NCBI RefSeq assembly: GCF_001429395.1
Contig: NZ_LMJT01000005.1
Coordinates: 62,001-126,000, forward strand
Direction of reading: 5' to 3'
Source: Allobosea sp. Root381
Lineage (GTDB): Bacteria; Pseudomonadota; Alphaproteobacteria; Rhizobiales; Beijerinckiaceae
Length of the DNA: 64,000 bases
The notes beneath the pieces are model-generated. The model was given only the letters and a program-made list of their open reading frames with translations, was not told the origin of the DNA and did no database searches. Positions 35,557 through 43,945 of this stretch are shown piece after piece (position 1 is the stretch's first letter; each line of letters begins with the position of its first letter). The position numbers were made by a program, and so were the translations under genes.

Positions 35557-35761
35557 GCCGATCTCCTCGATGGTTGCCGATGGAAAGACGCTCCTCGCGC
35601 GCGCAAGCCCGGAGGTGCGGGCATTCTAACCGCTTCGGCCGGCTGCGCGCCCCTGCGGAGCAACCATCGCGGCTTCGTGAAACCAGTGCGACCTCGAGCC
35701 GCCAGCCTCGATCCCGCCTCGGCTTTGCCCGAACCCGCAAGTCATTTTTCGGGCCGATGCT

Positions 35762-37246
35762 TTACTCGGCGACGATCTTGTAGCGCTGACCGGGTGTCAG
35801 GGCCGTGCCGCGTTCGATCCCGTTCAGCACGAGGAACAACTCCTGGGCGCGGTCCTGCTCCGGCATCCGCGCCGCCATCGTCACCGGCGTGTCGCCCTCG
35901 GCTGCCGCAACCGTCCTGACCTGCATCGGACGGACAGCTTGCGCCTCCTCGGCGCTCAGCACGCGGAAGCTCGACAGCAATGCGCGCATCGGCCGCTCCG
36001 GATCGCCGCTGCCGCGCGCCGCCAGGATGAAGCGGTAGACCCGGTCGCCGGCCTGCACGGCGGCCAGCCGGAAGGTCCAGTCCGTGCCCTTGCCGACGGC
36101 GAGCGCCGCGGGCTGGCCGTTGACGTCGAGCGTCTCGACGGCCGTCGTCTCGACGCCTTCGATCCAGCCAGCGGCGACATAGTCCTGCAGCGTCTGGCCG
36201 GACTTCAGCGTCACCGAATCGAAGCGCATCGCCTGCGAGCCATTGCCGCTGACGCCGATCACCATGTCGCGCGCCGCCTCCAACGAGAAGCCTTCCGGCG
36301 CAGTAAAGCCGAAGCGCAGCGCACTGTTCAGGTAGCGCCTGCCGCGCACCACGCCGTCGCGCGGATCGTCGCCATAGGCGATGCCGTCGATCGCGGCGAG
36401 CCAACGCCCGGCGTCGCGCTCGCCGATGCCCGGCGCGCCGATCTGGCGGGCAGCGGCCGTCACGGCACCGATGCGCTCGGGCGTCTGCGGATGGCTCGAC
36501 AGCATGTCGAGGCGCTTATCTTCCGGATTCTGGTCCTGGGCCCGGTTGCGGAAGGCGGTATTGCGCCCGAGTGCAGAAAGGAAGCGGCCGGCGCCATAGG
36601 GGTCGTAGCCGGCGCGCGAGATATTGCGCACGCTGATCTGGTCGGCGGTGAGTTCCTGCTGACGCGAGAATTTGGCAAGCGAGAGCTTCGAGCCGGCTTT
36701 CACGGTCGCGCTCGCGGCCGGATCCTTCAGCACCTGCGACACGACCTGGCTGACCAGCGCCGATTCCGCCTCGCGCTCGGCCCGCTCGACCGCATGCTGG
36801 GCCGTGACATGGGCGATCTCATGGGCGAGGACCGAGGCGATCTCGGCTGTGTCGTTGGCAAGCACGAGCAGGCCGCGCGTGACATAGAGCCGGCCATTGG
36901 GCAGGGCGAAAGCATTCACCGCCGGTGAATTCAGGATGGTGATCTCGTAGGAGCCGATCTGGCCCTCGCCGGCCTTTGCCAGCCGCTGCACCACCTCGTC
37001 CAGCGCGGCCCGCGCCCTGGGCGCGCGGTATTCGCCGCCGAAGGCCTGGAGCAGGCGCAGATGCTCGCTATCGGATGCGCGCTGAACCGTGCTGACGCGC
37101 GGCGCGATTTCGCCGCCGGAGACGCTCTGCGTCGGCAGCAGCGCGTTCTGGTCACTCGTACACGCGACGAACAGAAGCGCCGGGAGCGCGAGCGCAGCCA
37201 GCCGCGTGGGACGAGGCAGAAATCCATGTCGCCAGAACGCCAGCAT
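35762..37246 (-). CDS. M48-family zinc metalloprotease lipoprotein
   Basis: The 494-residue product is an envelope zinc protease of the M48 (BepA/YfgC-like) type. It has a lipoprotein signal with lipobox LLFVAC (Cys29) and the metal motif HEIAH at residues 142-146. The third ligand Glu is likely in the RQQELTADQI segment. The C-terminal 60 residues include TPVTMAARMPEQD and LVLNGIERG, a LysM-like pattern. It follows the nuclease-like gene by 5 nt on the reverse strand, so the two are cotranscribed. Confidence 0.87.
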   Translation of the reverse strand: MLAFWRHGFLPRPTRLAALALPALLFVACTSDQNALLPTQSVSGGEIAPRVSTVQRASDSEHLRLLQAFGGEYRAPRARAALDEVVQRLAKAGEGQIGSYEITILNSPAVNAFALPNGRLYVTRGLLVLANDTAEIASVLAHEIAHVTAQHAVERAEREAESALVSQVVSQVLKDPAASATVKAGSKLSLAKFSRQQELTADQISVRNISRAGYDPYGAGRFLSALGRNTAFRNRAQDQNPEDKRLDMLSSHPQTPERIGAVTAAARQIGAPGIGERDAGRWLAAIDGIAYGDDPRDGVVRGRRYLNSALRFGFTAPEGFSLEAARDMVIGVSGNGSQAMRFDSVTLKSGQTLQDYVAAGWIEGVETTAVETLDVNGQPAALAVGKGTDWTFRLAAVQAGDRVYRFILAARGSGDPERPMRALLSSFRVLSAEEAQAVRPMQVRTVAAAEGDTPVTMAARMPEQDRAQELFLVLNGIERGTALTPGQRYKIVAE

Positions 37247-37251
37247 TTACG

Positions 37252-38043
37252 TCAGTCGACCAGTTCCAGGGCGAGCTTCGATGTCACGTCGAGAAGCAGC
37301 CCATCCCGACCGGACAGGACGCCACGCGCCCGCAAGCGTTTACCGCTGACCCCACGCACGGTCCAGCCGACATCCTGCATCTCGCGCCACAACCTCTTCG
37401 ACAGCACGATCGACGCGGCCTCCCCACGCCGGCGCGAGAAATTCAGATAGGTCCGTTGCGCGCGCTCGCCGACAGAGGCTATGCGCCCCTCCAGCAGCAC
37501 GAGCCGCCCTTCTTGCGCCTTGAGAGCGGCGAGATCATGGCCGTCTATGGCCTCGCCTTGCGCTGGCTCGCCTCCCGCAGGCACTGCGCGGGCAGTGCGT
37601 GCTCGCGCCTGCGCAACCGGCCTTCCGCCTGTGCAGCGCGCCGGCCGCGCCTCTGGCAGGGCAGACGCCGCGCCCGCATTCAGCAATGCGGCCGCAAGCT
37701 CTTGGGCAGACGCAGCGTCGGTGCCGCCCGGAATATGGAGTCTGGCCGGCAGCCGGCCCCAGCGGTCGGGCTCGCCAGTCACCACGAGCTTGAGATCACG
37801 GCCGCGCCATTGGCCGATGCCGGCGGCAAAGCGCGCGGCCTCGGCATCGTCCTGGCGTGGCGCGATCCCGACGAGGCGAAGTCGCCGCCCATCCGCGAGA
37901 AGCGGATCGCCGGCCTCGTCCAGTCCTGACAGCCTCACCGTCTCGCTGTCCGGCGCCAGCTCCGCGCACGCATCGTTCGCCCCGGCCGCTCCGGCGAGGA
38001 ACGGCAGGACGAGGAAAACGGCAAGAAGAGGCTTCACCGACAT
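37252..38043 (-). CDS. Secreted thermonuclease-fold-like protein
   Basis: The 263-residue protein has a signal peptide (LLAVFLVLPFLAGAAGAND). Next is a domain with LADGRRLRLVGIAPRQDD and DRWGRLPARLHI, which resembles a staphylococcal-nuclease fold, followed by a second globular part. The classic catalytic Arg/Glu set is not clearly preserved, so activity is doubtful. Its start at 38043 lies only 29 nt from the tRNA-Arg gene on the opposite strand. The likely -10 box of the tRNA gene (38050-38055) lies in that short gap. Confidence 0.68.
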   Translation of the reverse strand: MSVKPLLAVFLVLPFLAGAAGANDACAELAPDSETVRLSGLDEAGDPLLADGRRLRLVGIAPRQDDAEAARFAAGIGQWRGRDLKLVVTGEPDRWGRLPARLHIPGGTDAASAQELAAALLNAGAASALPEARPARCTGGRPVAQARARTARAVPAGGEPAQGEAIDGHDLAALKAQEGRLVLLEGRIASVGERAQRTYLNFSRRRGEAASIVLSKRLWREMQDVGWTVRGVSGKRLRARGVLSGRDGLLLDVTSKLALELVD

Positions 38044-38049
38044 GGCGAT

Positions 38050-38055
38050 TATGCT
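38050..38055 (+). promoter_or_regulatory. Likely -10 box of the tRNA-Arg gene
   Basis: TATGCT followed by ACACG lies 16 nt before the tRNA 5' end, and the same 12-nt string is found before carD. No clear -35 partner was seen at the expected spacing. Confidence 0.45.
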
Positions 38056-38071
38056 ACACGGATCAGCGTGC

Positions 38072-38148
<77 letters not shown>

Positions 38149-38161
38149 TCGCCTGCTTCCG

Positions 38162-38183
38162 GGGCAAGCGCCGCCTCTTGCCC
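38162..38183. terminator. Hairpin between convergent tRNA and aminotransferase genes
   Basis: GGGCAAG at 38162-38168 and CTTGCCC at 38177-38183 form a 7-bp stem. The location between two converging genes fits a bidirectional stop, but there is no T-tract. Confidence 0.35.
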
Positions 38184-38204
38184 GGGATCGCAATCCAACC
38201 TGAT

Positions 38205-39560
38205 TTAGCCGATCTCGCGCACCGCGCCATGCACCGCTTCCAGCGTGGCGTCGACCACCGCCTCGTTGTGCTCTGACGAAACGAACCAGGCGCCGCGTTC
38301 GAGGACCCGCACGCCGCGCTTGAGCATAGCTAGCGCGAAGCGGACACAGGCCGCCTTGTCCGCCGCAGCGACGTCGCGATAGTTCCGCGCCGGCTGATCG
38401 AGCCCGAAGGCGATATGGAACATCAGCGGGAATCCCGCGACCTGCGCCTTGATGCCCGCTTCCGCCAGGATCGTGCGGATGCCGTCCTGAAGACGCTGCC
38501 CCCGCGCCGAACTGCACCCGTAATGCTCGGGCGTCAGGGCCTGTTGCGTCGCGACCAATGCCGCCATCGCGACAGGCTGGGCGTTGAAGGTGCCGCCATG
38601 CAGGACGCCCTCGGCGAAGAGATCGAGCAGATCGGCCCGCCCGGCCAACGCCGCAACCGGGTAGCCGTTGGCGATTGCCTTGGCCAGGATGGTCAGGTCC
38701 GGCGTGACGCCGAAAAGCTCCTGCGCGCCGCCGCGGGCGAGGCGGAAACCGGTGATCACCTCGTCGAAGATCAGGAGCGCGCCATGCTTGCGGCAAGCGG
38801 CGAGCGCGCCTTCGAGATAGCCCGGCGCCGGCGCTATGGCGCCCTGGTTGCACATCGCCGGTTCCATCATCACCGCCGCGACGTCGCCGCGGGCAAGGCG
38901 CTGCTCCAGCGCCGCGAGGTCGTTCCAGCCGAGGATTGAAAGACCATCGCCGGCCTTCGGATCCTGGCCGCGGCTGCCGGGCACCGGCGTCGGCGCGTCG
39001 GCTGGGCCGGCCGCATTCAGCCCCGGCGCGGTCGACCAGAGGATGTTGTCGAACCAGCCGTGATAATGGCCCTCGAACTTCACGATGGTGCGCCGCCCGG
39101 TCGCCGCGCGGGCGAGGCGGAACGCCGCCTGCGCCACCTCGGAGCCGGAAGAGCCGAAACGCAGCCGCTCGGCCGAGGGAACATGCTCGCAGATCAGCTT
39201 CGCAGCCTCGTGCTCGATCGGCGTCTGGCCGGCGAAGAGGATGCCGCGCTCGGCCTGCCGCCGCACCGCCTCGATCACGCCGGCCGGGGAGTGGCCGAGC
39301 ACGGTCGCACCCATGCCGCAGTAATAGTCGATGATGCGGTTGCCATCGACATCGACGAGATAGGCGCCCTCGCCACGCTCGAAGACGAGCGGGCCCGGCG
39401 CCATGCCGAGCCGGAAGTTGCTGTTCACGCCGCCGGCGATGTAGCGCGCATTCGCTGCGATCTGCCGGGCCGATTCCTCGAAGCGCAGCGTCCCCGCTGC
39501 TTTGCTCGCCTTTGCGGACACTTTCCTGTTCTCCGTTGCCGGTGGTTTCGAGCAGATCAT
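38205..39560 (-). CDS. Class III PLP-dependent aminotransferase (GSAM-like)
   Basis: The 451-residue protein resembles glutamate-1-semialdehyde aminomutase and related class III aminotransferases. The PLP lysine is in ILAKAIANGYP (about residue 294), the aspartate motif is IFDEVITGFR, and GSSGSEVAQAAFRLAR is the phosphate-binding segment. A true heme GSAM would not sit beside an IclR regulator and peptide transporter. I therefore favour a catabolic aminotransferase with a local substrate. It diverges from iclR, with a candidate operator between them. Confidence 0.85.
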   Translation of the reverse strand: MICSKPPATENRKVSAKASKAAGTLRFEESARQIAANARYIAGGVNSNFRLGMAPGPLVFERGEGAYLVDVDGNRIIDYYCGMGATVLGHSPAGVIEAVRRQAERGILFAGQTPIEHEAAKLICEHVPSAERLRFGSSGSEVAQAAFRLARAATGRRTIVKFEGHYHGWFDNILWSTAPGLNAAGPADAPTPVPGSRGQDPKAGDGLSILGWNDLAALEQRLARGDVAAVMMEPAMCNQGAIAPAPGYLEGALAACRKHGALLIFDEVITGFRLARGGAQELFGVTPDLTILAKAIANGYPVAALAGRADLLDLFAEGVLHGGTFNAQPVAMAALVATQQALTPEHYGCSSARGQRLQDGIRTILAEAGIKAQVAGFPLMFHIAFGLDQPARNYRDVAAADKAACVRFALAMLKRGVRVLERGAWFVSSEHNEAVVDATLEAVHGAVREIG

Positions 39561-39566
39561 CGCGCC

Positions 39567-39584
39567 TATTCCCTGTAAAGGAAC
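39567..39584. promoter_or_regulatory. Candidate operator, aminotransferase/iclR region
   Basis: TATTCC-N6-AGGAAC, containing TTCC-N7-GGAA symmetry, lies 7 nt upstream of the aminotransferase ATG in the divergent region. Its 16-nt core matches the site before mlrC1 at 11 positions. It is a plausible target of the adjacent IclR protein. Confidence 0.4.
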
Positions 39585-39653
39585 TTGCGTTTCGTGCTAT
39601 GGAATTTGTATCGCGGGCCGGCAGCTGCTCGCGACCCCGTGAAGGAAGCGGCC

Positions 39654-40445
39654 ATGACCCGGCAATCGAGGAATCCCTACATCGTCCAGCCGGTGATGAA
39701 GGCGCTGAAAGTGCTCGAGCTGGTCGCCCGCCATGGCCACGAGATCGCGCTGACGGCGGTCGGCAAGGAGCTGAGGATTCCGAAGACCACCACCTTCCGC
39801 TATTTGCAGACGCTGTCGGAGGCCGGGTTCCTGACCCACAACCAGGAGACCGACAAATACAATATCGGTCCGCTGATGCGGTCGATCGCGCGCGCCGATG
39901 CCAGCGTCAGCAAGATCCGCCAGCTCGCGCGCCCCGCCATGATCGAGCTGATGAACGAGTTCAACGAGACCGTGAATCTGGCGGTGAAAGGCGACGGCAC
40001 CATCGTCTATATCGACCTCGTCGAGGCCAACCGCTCGCTGCGGATGCAGGCCCGCATCGGCGACAGCCATCCGATGCACTCGACCGCGCTCGGCAAGGCG
40101 ATCCTCGCCTTCCTTCCTGAAGCGGAAAAGCAGCGTCAGCTCGACAGGCCTCTGACCGAGCGCACCGGCCGCACCCTGCTCGAGCGCGAGGAGATCGAGC
40201 GCCAGCTGCGCATGGTGGCGAAGCAGGGCTACGCCACCGAAAGCGGCGAGAACGAGGACGGCGCAATGTGCATTGGCGCGCCGATCATGGACGAGAACCG
40301 CTACCCGGTCGCGGCGTTGAGCATCTCGGCGCCATTGATGCGGATGCCCCGGCCGCTCGCGGCGAAGGCGGGCGCGCGGCTGCGCGAGGTCGCGCAGGCG
40401 ATCTCCGGCCATCTCGGCTCCGACGCCGGCATTCCGCCCGCCTGA
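39654..40445 (+). CDS. IclR-family transcriptional regulator
   Basis: The 263-residue protein has an N-terminal winged helix (ELRIPKTTTFRYLQTL) and a C-terminal IclR effector domain (MQARIGDSHPMHSTALGKAIL, with ENEDGAMCIGAPIMD). The start at 39654 follows GAAGGAAG. It is divergent from the aminotransferase and convergent with the permease genes. It probably regulates the surrounding uptake and catabolic genes, responding to the transported compound or a breakdown product. The effector is unknown. Confidence 0.92.
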   Translation: MTRQSRNPYIVQPVMKALKVLELVARHGHEIALTAVGKELRIPKTTTFRYLQTLSEAGFLTHNQETDKYNIGPLMRSIARADASVSKIRQLARPAMIELMNEFNETVNLAVKGDGTIVYIDLVEANRSLRMQARIGDSHPMHSTALGKAILAFLPEAEKQRQLDRPLTERTGRTLLEREEIERQLRMVAKQGYATESGENEDGAMCIGAPIMDENRYPVAALSISAPLMRMPRPLAAKAGARLREVAQAISGHLGSDAGIPPA

Positions 40446-40471
40446 CCGGCGGAGGGCCAGCCGGGCGGCGC

Positions 40472-41419
40472 TCATCGGTACTCGATCCGCGGATCGATCC
40501 AGGCATAGAGCAGGTCGACCGCGAGATTGATCAGCATGTAGGCGACCAGGATCACCATGATGCAGCCCTGGATCAGCGGGTAGTCGCGGGTGCTGATGGC
40601 CTGGATGATCAGCCGCCCGAGGCCGGGATAGGTGAAGACCGCCTCCGTCACGACGGTGCCCCCGATGAAGTTCGCCATCATCAACCCGACGATGGTGACG
40701 AAGGGGAGCAGGGCGTTGCGCATGATGTGCAGGCCGACGATGCGCCGCTCCGGCACGCCCTTGGCGCGCGCGGTCCGCACATAGTCCTGCCGCGCCTCGC
40801 CGATCAGCGAGGCTCGAAGGAAGCGCGCGAAGATGCCCGATACATAGATGCCGAGCGTCAGCGCCGGCAGGATCAGGCTACGCATCGCCTCCGCGGGCGA
40901 TTCCCAGAAGGGCACATGGCGCGAAGCCGAGGGCAACCAGCGAAGCTCCACCGCGAAAAGCAGGATCAGCAGGATGCCGAGCCAGAAGGTCGGCACGCCG
41001 AGCGCCAGCGCGCTCCAGCCGCTGAGCAGGCGGTCGAGCCAGGAATTGGGCCTCACCGCGCTGGCGACCGCGACGGGGATACCGACGAGCAGTGCCACGA
41101 CGAGCGCCGCGACGGCGAGTTGCAGCGAGGCCGGCAGGCGCTCGCCGATCAGCGCCATCACCGGCTGGCGGCTGTGCAGCGAGAGCCCGAAATCGCCGCG
41201 CAGGGCATTTCCGAGCCAGTCGAAGTACTGGATCAGCAGCGGGCGATCGAGCCCATGGCGCGCGATCGCCGCGGCGATCTCCTCCTTCGACGCGTTCTCG
41301 CCGACAAGTACTGCAACCGGCCCGCCCGGCACGGCGTAGATCATCGCGAAGACGGCGAAGGAGGCCAGGAAGAGCACCGGCAGCATCTGGACGAGGCGGC
41401 GCAGGACATAGCTCGTCAT
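40472..41419 (-). CDS. Peptide-type ABC transporter permease (DppB family)
   Basis: The 315-residue inner-membrane protein has about six hydrophobic helices and the DppB/OppB N-terminus (SYVLRRLVQMLPVLFLASFA). The EAA-like loop (DYVRTARAKGVPERRIVG) near residues 205-225 is the site where the ATPase binds. It overlaps the next upstream permease gene by 4 nt (ATGA). No ATPase gene of the same system is in the window. Confidence 0.93.
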   Translation of the reverse strand: MTSYVLRRLVQMLPVLFLASFAVFAMIYAVPGGPVAVLVGENASKEEIAAAIARHGLDRPLLIQYFDWLGNALRGDFGLSLHSRQPVMALIGERLPASLQLAVAALVVALLVGIPVAVASAVRPNSWLDRLLSGWSALALGVPTFWLGILLILLFAVELRWLPSASRHVPFWESPAEAMRSLILPALTLGIYVSGIFARFLRASLIGEARQDYVRTARAKGVPERRIVGLHIMRNALLPFVTIVGLMMANFIGGTVVTEAVFTYPGLGRLIIQAISTRDYPLIQGCIMVILVAYMLINLAVDLLYAWIDPRIEYR

Positions 41420-42285
41420 GACCCGCGGCGCTCCGCAAGGTCGGCATCGTGATTGTCGAGCAGCGCCGTCAGCGCCCGCCCGATCGTGTCGAGGGACAGG
41501 ATCGTCAGCGTCAGCACGAGACCGGGCAGAACGGCATAGCTCGGCGCTTCGTGCAGATAGGATTTGCCGGTCCGCAGCATCTCGCCCCAGCTCGGCGTCG
41601 GCGGCGGCACGCCGACCCCGAGGAAGGCGAGCGCCGCCTCGAGCAGGATCGCGATCGAGGCCAGCACGATCGCCTGCACCACCAGCGGGCTCATCGCATT
41701 GGGCAGGATCGTGCGGAACATGATGTAGCCGGAGCTGCCGCCGAAGCTGCGCGTCGCCGCGACGAAATCGAGCTGGCGCAGCGCCATCACCTGGGCCCGC
41801 GCGATGCGGGCGAACGTCGGGACGCCGGCGATGCCGACGGCGACCAGCGCCGCAGCCTGGCTCCGGCCGAGCACGGCGATCAGCGCCATGGCGAAGAGGA
41901 TGTTCGGAAGCGCGAGCAGCACGTCTATGCAGCGCATCAGCACGGAATCGCGCCAGTCACCGAAGAAGCCGGCGACGAGACCGACCGGCACCCCGATCGC
42001 AGCCGCGATGACGACTGCACCGAAGGCCGTGGCCAGCGATGTCCGCGCGCCATAGACGACGCGCGCCAGGATGTCCCGCCCGAGCTCGTCCGTGCCGAAC
42101 CAGGCCGCGGCCGATGGCGGCATCAGCGAGTCCGCCAGGCTCTGCGTCAGCGGGTCGAGCGGCAGCCAGTCGGCGAAGACCGCGGCCAACGCGACCAGCA
42201 GCAGGAAGGCGAGGCTCGCCGCGGCGCTGCGCCGGCCACAGAGCCGGCGCAGCAACTGCAGGATCGATCCGGAACCCGCTCTCAT
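41416..42285 (-). CDS. Peptide-type ABC transporter permease (DppC family)
   Basis: The 289-residue protein has an N-terminal helix with FGTDELGRDILARVVYGAR, a hallmark of DppC/OppC, and about six membrane helices. The EAA-type loop (DFVAATRSFGGSSGYIMFR) is present. It is downstream of the solute-binding gene (82 nt gap) and overlaps the DppB-type gene by 4 nt. Together with the binding protein it forms an importer missing its ATP-binding parts here. Confidence 0.93.
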   Translation of the reverse strand: MRAGSGSILQLLRRLCGRRSAAASLAFLLLVALAAVFADWLPLDPLTQSLADSLMPPSAAAWFGTDELGRDILARVVYGARTSLATAFGAVVIAAAIGVPVGLVAGFFGDWRDSVLMRCIDVLLALPNILFAMALIAVLGRSQAAALVAVGIAGVPTFARIARAQVMALRQLDFVAATRSFGGSSGYIMFRTILPNAMSPLVVQAIVLASIAILLEAALAFLGVGVPPPTPSWGEMLRTGKSYLHEAPSYAVLPGLVLTLTILSLDTIGRALTALLDNHDADLAERRGS

Positions 42286-42367
42286 CGCTTATCGCCGCGC
42301 GATGAGCCGATATGCGATGCCGCCGCCGTAGTCGGGCGTTGGCGCCGCCGCGCCACGCTTGGCCGCA

Positions 42368-43909
42368 TTACTTGAACCCGATCGTCCGCGCGACGAGCAG
42401 GTTGTCGATCTCCGGCGTCACCCCGCCGATCTTCGGCGAAGCGACGATCAGCCCGACCTCATAGGAATTGGTCGGCACCGCAAAGGCCTCGTCCACCAGC
42501 ACCTTGTTGAGGTTGTCATAGGCGGCCTTGACCTCGGCTTCGCTGCCGGTCGCGGCATCCACCCTGGCGATCGCCGCGACATAGGCCGGATGCGGATGCG
42601 GATCCTTGAGGATCGGGTTCTGCACGGTGCGGTAGATCGAATTCGTCGCGACGCGCGACGGGAACTTCTGGACATTGCCGACCGCGCCGAAGACCGCGGC
42701 GAAATCGCCGCCCAGCAGTGCCGTGACGAATTCGGCCCCCTGCCTGACGTCGAGCTCGATCGGGATTCCGGCCTTGGCCAGGGCCTGCTGCACGATCTGG
42801 CTGATCTGGACCGAGGATTCCTCGCTGCCGTTGACCAGGAGCTTCCAGTCCTTCATCTCGGCCGGCGACAGGCCGGACGCCTTGAGCAGCGCCTTGGCCT
42901 TCTCCAGGTCGTAGGCGTGGGACTTGTTGTAGCTGCCGTCGAAGGCCGGGCTCGCCGGCGCCCAGGGCTGGGCGACGACCTCGCCGAGCCCGGCATAGCC
43001 GACGCGCAGGATGCCGGCGCGGTCGATCAGATGGTTGAAGGCCTGGCGGAACGACTTGTTGCGGAACGGACCCCGCGTCGAATTGATCCGGAAGACCTGC
43101 ACGAGCTTGCCCGGACCGGTGAAGACCTGATAGCCGGCGCTCTTCAGGCGCACGGCGCTGCGCGACGAGCCGTTGTAGATCAGGTCGACGGCACCGGATT
43201 CGAGCGCAGCACTCGCCGAAGCATCCTCGCTGAAGACGGTGAAGACCAGCTCCTGCGCGAACGGCTGCTGCGGGCGCCAGTAGTTCGGATTGGCCTTCAT
43301 GCGCAGGCCCTGTCCGACGGCGCGGCTGACCAACAGGAATGGCCCAGTGCCGGCCGGAACCGTTTCGACCGTGTCGATGCCCTTCGCCTCGATCGGGATC
43401 ATGAACTGCAGCAGGTCGAGGATCTGGCGGTCGGGCACCGGCCCCTTGAAATTGATCACCACCGTGCGCTCGTCCGGCGCTGACCAGTCCTTGACCACCG
43501 ACATGGTCGGGAAGACGTTCTTGCCGCGCTTCGGGTCCGCTCCCTTCTGCAGGGTCGCGAGCACGGAATCCGCCTTGAACGGTGCCCCGCTATGGAAGGT
43601 CACGCCCTCGCGCAGCTTGACCGTGACCGAAGTCTTGTCCGGCGCGATCATCCACTCCGTCGCCAGGCTCGGCTCCGGCTTTCCGTCGGCCGTGTATTCG
43701 ATCAGGCTGTCATAGAGGTTCTTGATGACGTGGAAATTGACGGTCGAGAGCTGCTGCGGGTCGTAATTGGCGAGTTCTTGAAGCACCGCGACCCGGAGCG
43801 TGCCGCCCTTCAGCTGCTGTGCAGCGGCGGTGTTCGATGCGGCCATGGGGACCATCGCCGCAAGCGCGATGCCCGCCATCCAGAATTGACGTCGCGATAT
43901 CGTTGTCAT
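42368..43909 (-). CDS. ABC transporter substrate-binding protein (SBP family 5)
   Basis: This is a periplasmic binding protein of the peptide/opine/nickel (SBP_bac_5) type with 513 residues. The N-terminus has a twin-arginine-like export signal (TISRRQFWMAGIALAAMVP). The mature part has the SBP_bac_5 signature-like TEWMIAPDKTSVTVKLREGV and ends with LVARTIGFK. I start at 43909, which has GGGGAAAG upstream; the ATG at 43924 has no ribosome site. The adjacent M81 hydrolases hint that the ligand is a peptide-like or amide compound. Confidence 0.9.
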   Translation of the reverse strand: MTTISRRQFWMAGIALAAMVPMAASNTAAAQQLKGGTLRVAVLQELANYDPQQLSTVNFHVIKNLYDSLIEYTADGKPEPSLATEWMIAPDKTSVTVKLREGVTFHSGAPFKADSVLATLQKGADPKRGKNVFPTMSVVKDWSAPDERTVVINFKGPVPDRQILDLLQFMIPIEAKGIDTVETVPAGTGPFLLVSRAVGQGLRMKANPNYWRPQQPFAQELVFTVFSEDASASAALESGAVDLIYNGSSRSAVRLKSAGYQVFTGPGKLVQVFRINSTRGPFRNKSFRQAFNHLIDRAGILRVGYAGLGEVVAQPWAPASPAFDGSYNKSHAYDLEKAKALLKASGLSPAEMKDWKLLVNGSEESSVQISQIVQQALAKAGIPIELDVRQGAEFVTALLGGDFAAVFGAVGNVQKFPSRVATNSIYRTVQNPILKDPHPHPAYVAAIARVDAATGSEAEVKAAYDNLNKVLVDEAFAVPTNSYEVGLIVASPKIGGVTPEIDNLLVARTIGFK

Positions 43910-43945
43910 CGGCACTTTCCCCATTTTTTGTGATTTGTCTCGGCG

